64,000 nt of DNA from JAVBQB01 sp031549265 (GTDB lineage Bacteria; Bacillota; Clostridia; Oscillospirales; JAVBQB01): contig JAVBQB010000003.1 in the NCBI GenBank assembly GCA_031549265.1, forward strand, positions 1 to 64,000, written 5' to 3'. This document shows positions 7,742 to 17,400 of this stretch, one piece after another (positions within the stretch are counted from its first letter, which is position 1; the number at the start of each line of letters is the position of its first letter). A program made the translations under genes and the position numbers. The notes under the pieces are model-generated. The model was not told where the DNA came from and made no database searches. It worked only from the letters and a program-made list of their open reading frames with translations.

Positions 7742-9408
7742 AGTGCGGTCACCTCCTCCACAGATATAGCGCCGGGGAAGATATGACGTGCCATCCGGTT
7801 TGCGGCTGTTGTATAGAATTTGTTGCCGGAGAAGAAGGCGGACGGGTCGTTTTCCGCGACGATATTTCCGTTGAAGAACATGGCGCAGCGGTCGGCGTAT
7901 TTCGCCGCGAACTCGATATCGTGGCACACCATGACAATAGTAGCGCCGTTTTCTTTCAGATGATTCAGGATCTCGGCGAGCTTTTGTTTAAACTCGCCAT
8001 CAAGTCCCTTTGTCGGCTCGTCCAAAAGGATTATCTTGGGCTCGAGCAGAAGTATTTTAGCCAGTGCCGCGCGTTGCTGCTCGCCGCCGCTCAAATCATA
8101 CGGATGTTGTTCAAGGAGGCGTTCAATGTCAACCAGCTTCGCGACGCTGTCAACCCGGTCGCGCTTTTCCTGGGCGCTCAGCTTCCTTGGCAGGATTTCA
8201 AATAAATCTTCCGCAACCGTTTTTCTCACGAACAACGTCTGCGGATTCTGCGGCAGCATAACCAGATTTTTCTCATACAAATCCTGACTGGGTATTTTAG
8301 AAATATTTTTGCCGCCGATGAGCACTTTGCCGCGATACGCCTTGCTTATTCCGTTAATTATCGACAGTGTGGTGGTTTTGCCCGAGCCGTTGCCGCCCAA
8401 AATACAATAAAACTCCCCTTTATATATTTTAAGCGACAGATCCGACACTACGTCGAGCGAATTTTTATCGTACTTAAACCATACTCCCTTCAGCTCGATA
8501 ATCGGCTCTCGTTTAGGCTGCGGCGAAGCCTTTTTCACTTTTTGAAGAACGCTCTCCCCTGAGCTCAAGGGCTGCTTTTCAGGCAGCAGCTCGCTTATCC
8601 AGAGCCTGCCGTCGCGCACCGTGATAGGGCACGGCAAATTGTTGCTCACACCTGAGTAGATTTGAACCGGCGTGGGCATGGATACAAACATGCTATGGCG
8701 CATTTTCGCCAGCTGCTTGCCGACTTCATGCGGCGCGCCGTCCGCGATTATTCTGCCGGAATCCATAACGATAGCGCGGTCAGAGATTGGTAATACGTCC
8801 TCCAGCCGGTGCTCGGTTATTATAATAGTCGTTCCCAGCTCCTGATTAATCTTTTTAACCGTGCTGAGAAAATCGGACGCTGCGATCGGATCGAGCTGAG
8901 AGGTCGGTTCGTCCAAAATGAGCGCCGATGGCTGCATTGCCATTATAGACGCCAAATTCAGCAGCTGTTTCTGTCCGCCGGACAGCTCGGAGACGTTTTT
9001 CATAAACCAGGTCTGTATCCCGAAAAAACTTGCCATTTCCGCCACTCTGAGCCGGATGGTTTTGTTGTCGTACCCGAGGCTCTCAAGCCCGAATGCCAGT
9101 TCGTGCCATACCTTGTCGGTGACAATCTGGTTATCCGGGTTTTGCAGCACATATCCGACTTGCGTGGTCTGGGTTCGCATGTCGACATCGGAGATGTCCA
9201 CGCCGTTTAGCAGGATGTTGCCGCTTCTATCGCCATATGGTGTCAGCGCACTCTTGAAATGGCGCAGAAGCGTTGTCTTGCCGCAGCCGGACTGCCCGCA
9301 TATGGTGAGAAACGTACCCTGTTTTATAGAAAGATTCAGATCATTCAGTGCTGGCTGATTCTTCAGAGGATATGTGAAGGTCAGCTTTTCAGTTTTAAAT
9401 ATCTCCAT
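7705..9408 (-). CDS. ECF transporter energising ATPase, two ABC domains fused (EcfA-EcfA')
   Basis: 567 residues containing two complete ABC ATPase halves. Half 1: Walker A GQSGCGKTT, Q-loop VLQNPDNQIV, signature LSGGQKQ, Walker B ALILDEPTSQLD. Half 2: Walker A GGNGSGKTT, LPQNPQTLF, LSGGEQQRAALA, IILLDEPTKGLD and a final VCHDIEFAA switch His. The ATG at 9408 follows GGAGGAGAT, so the longer reading frame start at 9450 is not used. Most ECF modules have separate EcfA and EcfA'; here they are one chain, so the dimer is intramolecular. It overlaps EcfT by 28 bp and the S component by 37 bp. Cytoplasmic face of the membrane. Confidence 0.95.
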   Translation of the reverse strand: MEIFKTEKLTFTYPLKNQPALNDLNLSIKQGTFLTICGQSGCGKTTLLRHFKSALTPYGDRSGNILLNGVDISDVDMRTQTTQVGYVLQNPDNQIVTDKVWHELAFGLESLGYDNKTIRLRVAEMASFFGIQTWFMKNVSELSGGQKQLLNLASIMAMQPSALILDEPTSQLDPIAASDFLSTVKKINQELGTTIIITEHRLEDVLPISDRAIVMDSGRIIADGAPHEVGKQLAKMRHSMFVSMPTPVQIYSGVSNNLPCPITVRDGRLWISELLPEKQPLSSGESVLQKVKKASPQPKREPIIELKGVWFKYDKNSLDVVSDLSLKIYKGEFYCILGGNGSGKTTTLSIINGISKAYRGKVLIGGKNISKIPSQDLYEKNLVMLPQNPQTLFVRKTVAEDLFEILPRKLSAQEKRDRVDSVAKLVDIERLLEQHPYDLSGGEQQRAALAKILLLEPKIILLDEPTKGLDGEFKQKLAEILNHLKENGATIVMVCHDIEFAAKYADRCAMFFNGNIVAENDPSAFFSGNKFYTTAANRMARHIFPGAISVEEVTALCNRSLAEAAAL

Positions 9409-10319
9409 TTCATCTCCTCCGAAATGTATAGAATCATCGGCAGCGTACACAGGAAAAGGAACGATAAAAATACATAAAAATTATCAACCGTCACCGGTGT
9501 AAAGCTGAACTTAATGAAATATCTGTTGGAGACCAGGTGAGTCCCGAATCCCACCAGGATAACGCCGTTAAGCACCGCCATACTGAGCATGAGCGCCGCG
9601 TCCCGGCTTGTGAAGCGAAAGTTGGAAAAGCTCGTGCGGCCTGAAAGACCGTGTCCGCGCGCTTTCATCGAGTCTGCGGTGTCGACGCCGTTTTCCAGTG
9701 CCCATGTGGTCATGATTGATATTATCGAAAGAGCGCTTTTCACACGCCGTATCAGACCGCCTTTTCCAAAATCTCGGCCGATACACCTTTGCGAGTTGGA
9801 AATGATCTTAATCTGCGCGATATAGCGCGGAACGAACCGGAGTATCATGGAGAGCACCAGCGAAAGCGACGGTATAATGCGGCCGAACAAATATATGATC
9901 TTATCCGAGGTCATGATCGCGTTATAGCAGGAGAACCACATCAGCACAGATATAAACATGAACGCGGCGGCAAAGCCCCATACAATGGATTCCAGTGTCA
10001 GCGGATTGCCGTCACTGAAGTAAGTGATGATGGTGGCGCCCTGATGGTTGAATATCGGATTCAGCCCTGCCGAAATAATGAATAGAGGAAGGATGAATTT
10101 CAGATTGAATTTTAGCGCGCGGTTGCCTGTAACAAGTATTGAGTATGAGAACGATGAAAGCAACGCAACCGATAGAAAAAACGGGTGCGTTATGAACATT
10201 GTGTAGCCGATAACAGACAAAAACCAGACTAAATTGACCAGGGGATGCGCGCTCGAAAAGCTTTCAGAAGCACAGCGGTTCGATCTCCAATTCCGAATTA
10301 TTTTCGAGTTGGAACTCAT
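9381..10319 (-). CDS. ecfT: ECF transporter transmembrane coupling protein EcfT
   Basis: 312-residue integral membrane protein with several hydrophobic helices and the coupling-helix motif ENGVDTADSMKARGHG, which contains the Ala-Arg-Gly signature by which EcfT proteins touch the ATPases. The ATG overlaps the stop of the DUF4430 lipoprotein in an ATGA arrangement, and its 3' end overlaps the ATPase start, so it is translated from a tightly coupled operon. It links the S component to the fused double ATPase. Length is slightly above the common 260-270 residues because of an N-terminal polar extension. Confidence 0.95.
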   Translation of the reverse strand: MSSNSKIIRNWRSNRCASESFSSAHPLVNLVWFLSVIGYTMFITHPFFLSVALLSSFSYSILVTGNRALKFNLKFILPLFIISAGLNPIFNHQGATIITYFSDGNPLTLESIVWGFAAAFMFISVLMWFSCYNAIMTSDKIIYLFGRIIPSLSLVLSMILRFVPRYIAQIKIISNSQRCIGRDFGKGGLIRRVKSALSIISIMTTWALENGVDTADSMKARGHGLSGRTSFSNFRFTSRDAALMLSMAVLNGVILVGFGTHLVSNRYFIKFSFTPVTVDNFYVFLSFLFLCTLPMILYISEEMKWRYLKLKS

Positions 10320-11245
10320 TGCTGCAAGCCTCCTCCAACATCACGGCCAAGGTCACAGGTATAAATCCATTCCACCACGTCACCGTCTTTGAGCATATAC
10401 CGGCTGCATCCGTAATTCGGCGACCAGCCGTTTACCTTGTATATCCAGCCGGAAAGACTGCCGCAATCCATCTCGTACAAATTGTTTATACCCTCGATAT
10501 AATGACTGTTGAATATAGGTGTTTCTACGAATTCCATATGTATCTTGTTCTTCTTCATTTCGCGAAGAAGTACGTTGAACACCGATTCCCCCTCATAAAA
10601 GACCACCTGCCGTGGAGAGAGTATCATCCCGTCTTCGGGCACAACTTCGGTTTTGTCCGGATTTAGATCGTCCATGTTGTTGAGGATGGTCTTGCAGTCC
10701 ACCGAGATCGTACAGTGCAGCTCAACACCTTCATTGACCGAAACGTTTTGCCAATCGGCTGGTTGGGGCTTTCCACCCTGCGCGGATTCCTCATTATAAA
10801 GGTCTCTCACTGAGGGCTGATTTGAAGCCGCCGCCGGAGTGGGCGTTGGCGTTAGCGTTGGCGCCGGAGTGTGCGCCGGCGTCACAGTAGCAGTCGCAGT
10901 CAGAGGCGGAGCTGATGAGGTTTTTACCGCAGTTGGCGGCGTAGCTGACGGCGCTGTGGAAGAGGTCGGCGTGGCTGACGGTTCGGCTGTGGGCGCGGGA
11001 ACTTCACCCGGTGCGTTCGAGAGGTCGTCTGACGGCTCGACAGCCGTTGGGGCCGGAACAGCCGACGCGTCAGGTGACGGCTCTTGTGAGCTGTCCGGAG
11101 TCGATGTCGGATCAGCTGTTGTAATAGGCGGGGAATCCGACATTTGCCCCGCTTGCTGGTCTTGAGGACTGAATGTTGGCGAACAGGAACAGAGCGCAAT
11201 TATCATAGCTAACATTAATAGTACAGGCAATATCCTGATTCTCAT
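10316..11245 (-). CDS. DUF4430 lipoprotein (transcobalamin beta-domain-like)
   Basis: 309 residues. Signal peptide with lipobox ending ALCSC, so it should be lipid-anchored at Cys-21 on the outer membrane face. Next comes a low-complexity Pro/Thr/Ser/Ala linker (about 25-155) that would let the head reach outward, then a DUF4430 domain (about 170-305) with VFNVLLREM, SGWIYKVNGWSPNYGCSRYMLKDGDVVEWIYTC. Cysteines in CGSLSGW, YGCSRY and IYTCDL could form a disulfide. It sits between the SLH barrel protein (16 bp gap) and EcfT (4-bp overlap). DUF4430 corresponds to the C-terminal domain of transcobalamin; I infer it cooperates with the barrel protein to hold a corrinoid above the ECF transporter. 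Confidence 0.88.
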   Translation of the reverse strand: MRIRILPVLLMLAMIIALCSCSPTFSPQDQQAGQMSDSPPITTADPTSTPDSSQEPSPDASAVPAPTAVEPSDDLSNAPGEVPAPTAEPSATPTSSTAPSATPPTAVKTSSAPPLTATATVTPAHTPAPTLTPTPTPAAASNQPSVRDLYNEESAQGGKPQPADWQNVSVNEGVELHCTISVDCKTILNNMDDLNPDKTEVVPEDGMILSPRQVVFYEGESVFNVLLREMKKNKIHMEFVETPIFNSHYIEGINNLYEMDCGSLSGWIYKVNGWSPNYGCSRYMLKDGDVVEWIYTCDLGRDVGGGLQQ

Positions 11246-11261
11246 AAAACATTCCGCCTCT

Positions 11262-12896
11262 CTATATGCGATTAAGATTCGTCAACAGCGCAAATACCAT
11301 TGAAGCGACCTCGCCTCGCGTAATATTCCGTTTCGGTTCAAGGGTTATGGACTCATCCGGAATTATTCCGGCCTTCACGCAAAACGCTATCGACGGACGC
11401 GCCCAGTCGGCGCATTGGGTGTAGTCGGTGAACTGCGAAATTATATTCCTAACTTCAGTGGCATTTTGCTCGGTATCGGCACCGCAGCTCTGTGCCGCGC
11501 GCACTAAAAGAGTTGCGGATTGTTCCACGGTTATGTTTTCCAACGGTGAAAAGGTTGATGCCGAAGTGCCGGTTACCAGTCCCTTCTGAGACGCGGCTCC
11601 TACGTATCCGTTAAACCACGCTTCGGTGGGAACGTCGGCAAATTTGTTCGTATTCAGGAGATCAAGTCCGAGAGCGGTTACAATGACTTTGGCAAATTCG
11701 GCGCGCGTCATAGTTCTGTCCGGCTCAAAACTGCTGTCCGAAACCCCATTCAGCACACCGCGCTCCACAAGCTTTTCGATAGCGGTTTTCGAGGAATGCG
11801 ACTGTATATCGGCGAAAGTTTTGCCGCTGCTGACTGCGGGAAGCTTGGACTGCTTTTCGGGATTTTCAGATATAGCGGGCTTTGCGGCGGAGGCTGGGTT
11901 TTTAACATCGGTCATATCGTAGAAGCTGGTTTTGCCGCCGGTCAAACGGTTATATGCGACCATGGCGTACATGCCTTGATCGCTTCCCATGGCTTCGGCT
12001 GAGTCCGCGTCATAAATGTGCTTAAAACCGCCGCCGGACATATAATAGCTCATCAGTGAGGATACAAGCGATGCTCCGTTAGGGCGTATAAACCGGCTGT
12101 CTTTCATTGGGTCAATCTTATTTTCAGTCAGCGCCATAATTACCTGGACGGTGTTCTCGACGGTTTCGCCATTTACGTTTGTGAAGCCGCCGTTATCATT
12201 TTGACGCGACGAAATATAGGTGAGAGCTTTGTCAATAGCCTTTGAAACATCTTCGCGGTCTTTATATTTGGAGAGCGCCTGCAGCACCATAGCGGTAATC
12301 TCGGGGTCTCCTCCTTTTGCGGTTCCAGAGAGCGCAAATGAACCGTCATTAAACTGGTTGCTAAGTATGTAATCGACGTACATTTCGCGTGTCGCCTGTT
12401 TTTTCGCGTCCTTTGACGCCGGAATCCCATAATTGTTGGAATCAAGCGCGATCAGAGCGAACGTCGGCCCGTTTATGCCCTGCCAGATGACGTTATCATA
12501 ATCGGCGAGATAGGTGAGCAGGTTGTACCCACCGACATTTGACGGATCTCGCCCTATTGCGGTCAGGGCGAGAATTACTCTGGAATACTCGGTGTATTTC
12601 CGATTATGCAGAATTCCTTTTTTCTCCTTCAGCGTCTTTTCGACAGTCGCGTAATACTTGTCGAAATAGCTTTGGGGCACCTTTTCACCGCTTCTCGCCA
12701 GAGCCATGACTGTCCATTCGCCCCCGATTGTATCGACGACCGGACTTGGCACCATCTTTTGCAGATATGCTGCGGTTTCGCTGATTTTTTCCGGGATAGA
12801 CGGGATCGGCTTTGGTGCGGCAAGCGCCGGAATAACGGTGAATGTTAGAGCTATTGCTAACGACATGCAAAGTAACCTTTGTGTAATTTTCATCAT
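11262..12896 (-). CDS. SLH-anchored helical-barrel protein (transcobalamin alpha-domain-like)
   Basis: 544 residues. Signal peptide 1-26 (ending PALA), an alpha/alpha toroid of the prenyltransferase/terpenoid-cyclase fold (about 30-335), a short Pro/Ser linker, then three SLH repeats (about 355-544, FADIQSHSSKTAIEKLVERG, EPDRTMTRAEFAKVI). Repeated barrel motifs include GPTFALIALDS, DGSFALSG, DPEITAMVLQALS and NGGFTNVNGETVENTVQVIMAL. First gene of the riboswitch-controlled operon. The fold is that of the intrinsic factor/transcobalamin alpha domain and of squalene cyclases, but the DxDD catalytic motif of cyclases is not seen and the protein is exported and wall-bound, so ligand binding is more likely than catalysis. 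Corrinoid binding is inferred from context. Confidence 0.85.
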   Translation of the reverse strand: MMKITQRLLCMSLAIALTFTVIPALAAPKPIPSIPEKISETAAYLQKMVPSPVVDTIGGEWTVMALARSGEKVPQSYFDKYYATVEKTLKEKKGILHNRKYTEYSRVILALTAIGRDPSNVGGYNLLTYLADYDNVIWQGINGPTFALIALDSNNYGIPASKDAKKQATREMYVDYILSNQFNDGSFALSGTAKGGDPEITAMVLQALSKYKDREDVSKAIDKALTYISSRQNDNGGFTNVNGETVENTVQVIMALTENKIDPMKDSRFIRPNGASLVSSLMSYYMSGGGFKHIYDADSAEAMGSDQGMYAMVAYNRLTGGKTSFYDMTDVKNPASAAKPAISENPEKQSKLPAVSSGKTFADIQSHSSKTAIEKLVERGVLNGVSDSSFEPDRTMTRAEFAKVIVTALGLDLLNTNKFADVPTEAWFNGYVGAASQKGLVTGTSASTFSPLENITVEQSATLLVRAAQSCGADTEQNATEVRNIISQFTDYTQCADWARPSIAFCVKAGIIPDESITLEPKRNITRGEVASMVFALLTNLNRI

Positions 12897-12933
12897 CTGC
12901 TTAACCTGCTCTCTTTACAATTTTGAAAAATAA

Positions 12934-12958
12934 AACGACCGCCTAAAGGGCGGTCGTT
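12934..12958 (-). terminator. Leader terminator of the B12 operon
   Basis: Minus strand: AACGACCGCC, loop of five, GGCGGTCGTT, then a T-rich tail TTTATTTTTC. It lies between the cobalamin aptamer (about 220 bp upstream) and the first start codon at 12896, the expected place for an attenuation terminator. Confidence 0.85.
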
Positions 12959-13171
12959 AAGCACAAAAAGGCATATTACGAGCTCAAATCAACAGACTGC
13001 TTTATCATCCCCGAGACCGTCGCGCGTTTTTCCGCAATCAAAAAACGCATACACCATAAAGATGTATACGACGAATCAGGACATAAAGTCTGTAGTCTCA
13101 AAACCAGTTAAACTGTTCGAGCAAAAAACTCCAATGCCTATCGTCCCATTCTCCCGCCGAGAAGAATCGAT

Positions 13172-13345
13172 CATGGCAATAAGGCAGGTTTCCTGACTCG
13201 AACTCATTCGCGCTCACGGTCTTCCCGGCCATACGGCACAGTGACTAATGAGAGAGCGCGTCATTCTTACAGTAGCGGGGGCTGTTATGGGATTTCACCA
13301 TATTCCCTATTAATCCAACTGAAATCGGAGCCTTATCACACTATA
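13172..13345 (-). promoter_or_regulatory. Cobalamin riboswitch of the ECF/DUF4430 operon
   Basis: Minus strand core: AGGGAATATGGTGAAATCCC, CAGCCCCCGCTACTGTAAG, a variable peripheral arm, then GGGAAGAC and the closing GAGTCAGGAAACCTGCC (13183-13200). It heads the six-gene minus-strand operon ending at 6115. Between it and the leader terminator is a 215-bp spacer with no recognised element. Confidence 0.95.
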
Positions 13346-13358
13346 TTATTTGTGTTTT

Positions 13359-13387
13359 ATTATACATTTGCAAAGTATTATTGTCAA
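13359..13387 (-). promoter_or_regulatory. Consensus sigma-A promoter of the B12 operon
   Basis: Minus strand TTGACA (13387-13382), 17-bp spacer, TATAAT (13364-13359): a perfect consensus promoter. Transcription should begin near 13352, just before the aptamer, so the operon is strong by default and controlled by the riboswitch. Confidence 0.9.
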
Positions 13388-14003
13388 TACTTTTTCCGTT
13401 ATATGGCTCAGTCAGGTACAAAAGTAAACGTTCCGGCCGCGCGCCGGAAATCAATTAGTACGCGCGTCCATCATTCCTGCTAAATTTAGTGCATTATATG
13501 TGATTTTGTCTATATGCGGCATTACACGGCTTATTGATGTTTAAATAGCTGCAATAATATTAAATAGTCGCGCTCTGTAAATTTGTCATTTGGAGAAAGC
13601 GCCGCATTTTGCCGATGCTCATGCCAACGCATAGTTTGTTTTTGCGCCATTTGAAATAATCGAAAGACTAAATGAAATGCAAATAATCTAAATTTCTAAT
13701 TTCATGCAGATACCGCTTAAGACGCGTCATCATCCGCCGCAACCAATTTGGCCTCCTCAAGTAGCGCCGTGATAACCATCTTTGTCGCCGCAGAGTTGTA
13801 AGCTTGCTCAAGCGCTTTGCACGCAGTGATAAGTGAGTTCAGAGTGGGCTTATCGATCACTACAGGCGCTTCATTCACCGTAACAACGCACTACGGGGAC
13901 TTCATCCATATAGGCACCTCTTACCCCGCGTGTTCACTACATCACCGAACTTGCCTCATCCGGCTGTGCCTGAATATTTTCTAAAGCAAAAATCACATAT
14001 AAC
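13388..14003. other. Intergenic region between two divergent riboswitch transcripts
   Basis: AT-rich stretch of about 600 bp between divergent promoters. Apart from a short minus-strand coding fragment (13717-13878, listed separately) I see no gene, RNA or repeat array. A 7-bp inverted repeat ATGAAAT/ATTTCAT lies near 13672-13705. Confidence 0.4.
13717..13878 (-). pseudogene. Possible fragment of a FIVAR-like module from a surface protein
   Basis: Minus-strand translation from a GTG at 13878 gives a 53-residue helical peptide containing DKPTLNSLITACKALEQAY and ALLEEAKLVAADDDAS. The spacing resembles the FIVAR-like repeats in the large SLH protein (initial D-K-x-x-L, then an A-L-x-x-A helix ending in A-x-A-D). 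There is no ribosome-binding site and an upstream in-frame stop, so it looks like a leftover of a degraded surface protein gene. Confidence 0.3.
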
Positions 14004-14032
14004 TTGACAAAAAAGCGGCGCCGGAATATACT
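14004..14032 (+). promoter_or_regulatory. Sigma-A promoter of the FMN-binding SLH gene
   Basis: TTGACA (14004-14009), 17-bp spacer, TATACT (14027-14032). The transcript would begin around 14039, directly before the cobalamin aptamer. Confidence 0.88.
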
Positions 14033-14045
14033 GTGTCCACAATTA

Positions 14046-14212
14046 AATATGATAAGTAGGTTGCCGCAAGGCATGAATAAGGAAACACGGTGAGAATCCG
14101 TGACAGCCCCCGCTGCTGTAAGAGTGATGAACTTTCTTTTAAGCCACTGGTTTTCCGGGAAGGTGGAAGTTCAGTTGAACTCGAGTCAGAAGACCTGCCC
14201 GCTTATCTGTCG
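14046..14212 (+). promoter_or_regulatory. Cobalamin riboswitch of the FMN-binding SLH gene
   Basis: AGGTTGCCGCAAGGCA start, then AAGGAAACACGGTGAGAATCC, CAGCCCCCGCTGCTGTAAG, AGCCACTGG, GGGAAGGTGG and closing GAGTCAGAAGACCTGCCC. It is followed by a terminator at 14277-14298 and the start codon at 14443. Confidence 0.95.
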
Positions 14213-14276
14213 ACAGTATCTTTCGGCGGGAAAGTTGCATTGTTAGCGGGGTTCTGCCCTGCCGATTTGTATTTTA

Positions 14277-14298
14277 GTCGCCGAAAGGCGGCTTTTTT
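14277..14298 (+). terminator. Leader terminator with GAAA tetraloop
   Basis: GTCGCC, loop GAAA, GGCGGC, then six T. It lies 65 bp after the cobalamin aptamer and 145 bp before the start codon, so it is the probable off-state terminator. Confidence 0.85.
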
Positions 14299-14442
14299 GC
14301 GTTTCATTTTTCTAAAACTGTTTCTGGAGGTGGAGTGCCCCTTGTTTCATAAACTGAAATCGGAGTGATGCCTCTTTAAGGTGTTTACTGTACCTCAAAA
14401 TCAAAAAAGTCTGGAAATACATTTATTAGGGAGTAATCAACG

Positions 14443-17400
14443 ATGCGTTTGAAAAAGCTGGCAAGTCTCGTCACATCCGCCGCGCTGGCAGTATCTCTGG
14501 CAGCCGCTCCGGCGGTCTCGTTTGCTGCGGGAGAGCAATACATAGATGGAACATACACCGCCGCTCATCAGGGCTTTATCGCGCCAATGACCGTCAGCGT
14601 TACGATTTCACAAAATGACATCACCGATATTACAATAGATTCTATCAGCGATACTGCCACGCGTTTCGGACTTTTACCCGTTATGCAAGGGCCAAATGTG
14701 GCCAATCAAGCGGCAATTGCAGCGACCCAAAACATGATTGCCGCAATCAAAAGCGCGGGTTCTGCCGACGTCACGGATGCCGTTTCCGGAGCGACCGCTT
14801 CTTCAAAAGCGTTTAAGAAAGCGGTGTCCAAGGCACTTGAAAAAGCGACCGATGGAAAAACAGCGTTAGGGAATTTGATAGCCAAAGTAACGGCAATGGA
14901 TAAGAGCAAATACTCCACAAGATCACTCTCGGCGCTTTCCACAGCGCTGACAGATGCGCAAGACGTTTATAATTCGGGCAGCGCCGCGCAATCTGAGATT
15001 GTGTCCGCCGTAGAAAGCCTCCAAGACGCAATTGACGGTCTTGCGTACGGTTCTATTCATGCCTATAACATCGACCAGCTCGCCCAGTATGCGAGAACCG
15101 CGAGTGACGGCGATACAATTTATCTCGACGCGGACATTGATATGCCCCTGCCCTCCGGCTTCGATAAAGACATTTATACAGCCGCAAACTATAATCTGGC
15201 ATACGACGCAGTGTCAACTGCCACGATTGGAACAAATAAGAAAATCACCATCGACGGCCAGGGCCACACTTTGGACGGCAATGATGTATTCGGCTTCTTC
15301 TTCGTGCATGGCTCAGAGCTTACGCTTAAAAACATGACTATCAAGAACGCGAATTACGTTGGGCGAAATCCTTCGGATACATATGGCACAAGACCGCTTG
15401 CAGGATCGGCCGTCTATGTCGAGCTGGGAGACGCCGTGCTGGAGAACTGCACTATTATGAACTGTCAGAGTATGAACGGCGCTGTGTATGTGGACGCCGA
15501 CCGCAGCATAAAAGTGAAAAACTGCACATTTGTGAATAATGAAGCCTTTCACGGAGGCGCGTTGGCAATCGGTATGAGGGGCAAAGGTTATGTCGCCAAC
15601 TCGATAATGGTCGGCAGCGGTATGAGCAGAATGCTCAAGACTTATCTGGATTTGGCATATGCCGCCACCGGCAGCGCCGGCAACAATTATGATAAGGTAT
15701 ACGGCGATATCTGGTTCCGGGACGGTTCGGTTCTGACCGCCGACGGAGGGTACAACTTAATCGGCAGCAAGGACGTATATGGCGGAGCGAATATTCCCGG
15801 ATTCGCTGACGACGCTTCTTTGTCCAATTTCAGCGCGTGGTTGACATCGCCCGACAATTATAAAAATTCAGAAAAGTCACTTCCTCTGATTTTTACCGCA
15901 AACAATCCTGCCATAGATAAGATACCATCAAATAATCAATATCTTACCCCGTCCGACGCCAGGGGTGTGCCACGTCCGCAAAACGGATTTGGTGATATTG
16001 GCGCTTTTGAGATGACAAAAGCGGCAACTCCCATCGCCAATCCCGCTTCCAGTTCATTCGGCAGCAGTATAAATATTAGCCTGACATGCGCAACTGACGG
16101 CGCGGAAATTTATTACACAACAGACGGCACTCTTCCGTCAAGAAGCAGCGCGAAGTATTCTGCTCCCATAAATCTGACGTCCGCAACCACAATCAAAGCG
16201 ATGGCCGCCGGCGCTAATATGTTCGACAGTGATGTTGCTGAGTTCACTTACTCCAGACACAGTACAACTCGTACTGACACACCTCCCGTTCCTTCTGGAG
16301 GGACATCTAATCCGACAGCAGATCAGCCGCCCATCTATACTGTTGACGGCGCGATTATCAAAGCCACAGGGACTGCCGGTAAGGATGGCTCGACAGCGGT
16401 TGTTATTTCCGGCGCAGATATAACTAAAGCCGCAGATGCAGCAGCTATTGTGTCCGAAAAATCAGGCGAGCCCTCGAAAGTAGTGATTTCATATACCGCA
16501 GCAAGCACTTCCTCGGTTGAAACCGTGATACCCGGCTCCGCTCTTAAAACCCTCGACAACAAGCATATTGATAGCCTTGAAATTATTTCCGGTGACGTGA
16601 CCTTTGCTATTGACGCTCAAGCAATTGCCGCTATTGGCGCGCAGTCCGCGGGTGACATTAAATTCAGCGTATTGCCAGTGAGCGAAGCGGCACTTTCCGA
16701 TACGCAGAAGCAGGCGGCAAATGGACATCCGGTATACAACCTCGGCATCGGCTCTGGCGGCAAAAGCATTACTGACTGGGGAAACGGGAAAATTGAGGTA
16801 TCCATGAAATACACACCCAAAGATGGTGAAAACCTCAATGCAATTGTGGTATATTTTATGGATAGTTCCGGCAGTTTGCAGATGATATCAAACTGCAAAT
16901 ATAATCATGAAACAAAGATCGTAACTTTCACTCCGCCTCATTTTTCCATATATGTAATTGGCTACAATCCTGTGACATTCGCCGACGTCGGCAGAAGTCA
17001 TTGGGGCAAAAACTATATCGAACAGGCGGCGGCACGACTGCTTGTCAAAGGCGTTGGCAATAATCAGTATCAGCCGGACAGGAGTGTCTCCCGTGCAGAA
17101 TTCGTTCAGATGGTATCAAACGTCATAAGTCTGCCTTCTGCAAAGACCGGCACGGATGAGTACATAGACGTGCACAATAGCGATTGGTATTACTCAACGA
17201 TAATGGACGCAAAATCAGCCGGTCTGCTGGATGCGTTCGCGGGTTCAAACTTTAGTCCGACACAAGCGATAACCCGAGAGGAAATGGCCGCGATTCTGGC
17301 AATGGCGCTGCGATGTAACGGTATACCGGCAAACGAAAATCAAGTGGATATTGAAAAAGTATTCTCCGACCACTCTTACATTGGCTCCAAGTTCACGGAA

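Noticed and set aside
10839..11165. Repetitive plus-strand sequence that looked like an array of short repeats
   Set aside because: It is the coding of the Pro/Thr/Ser/Ala linker of the lipoprotein on the other strand; repeats are irregular and lack spacers, so not CRISPR.
13241..13483. Open frame across the third riboswitch
   Set aside because: It overlaps the conserved cobalamin aptamer core and consensus promoter; the apparent coding capacity is accidental.
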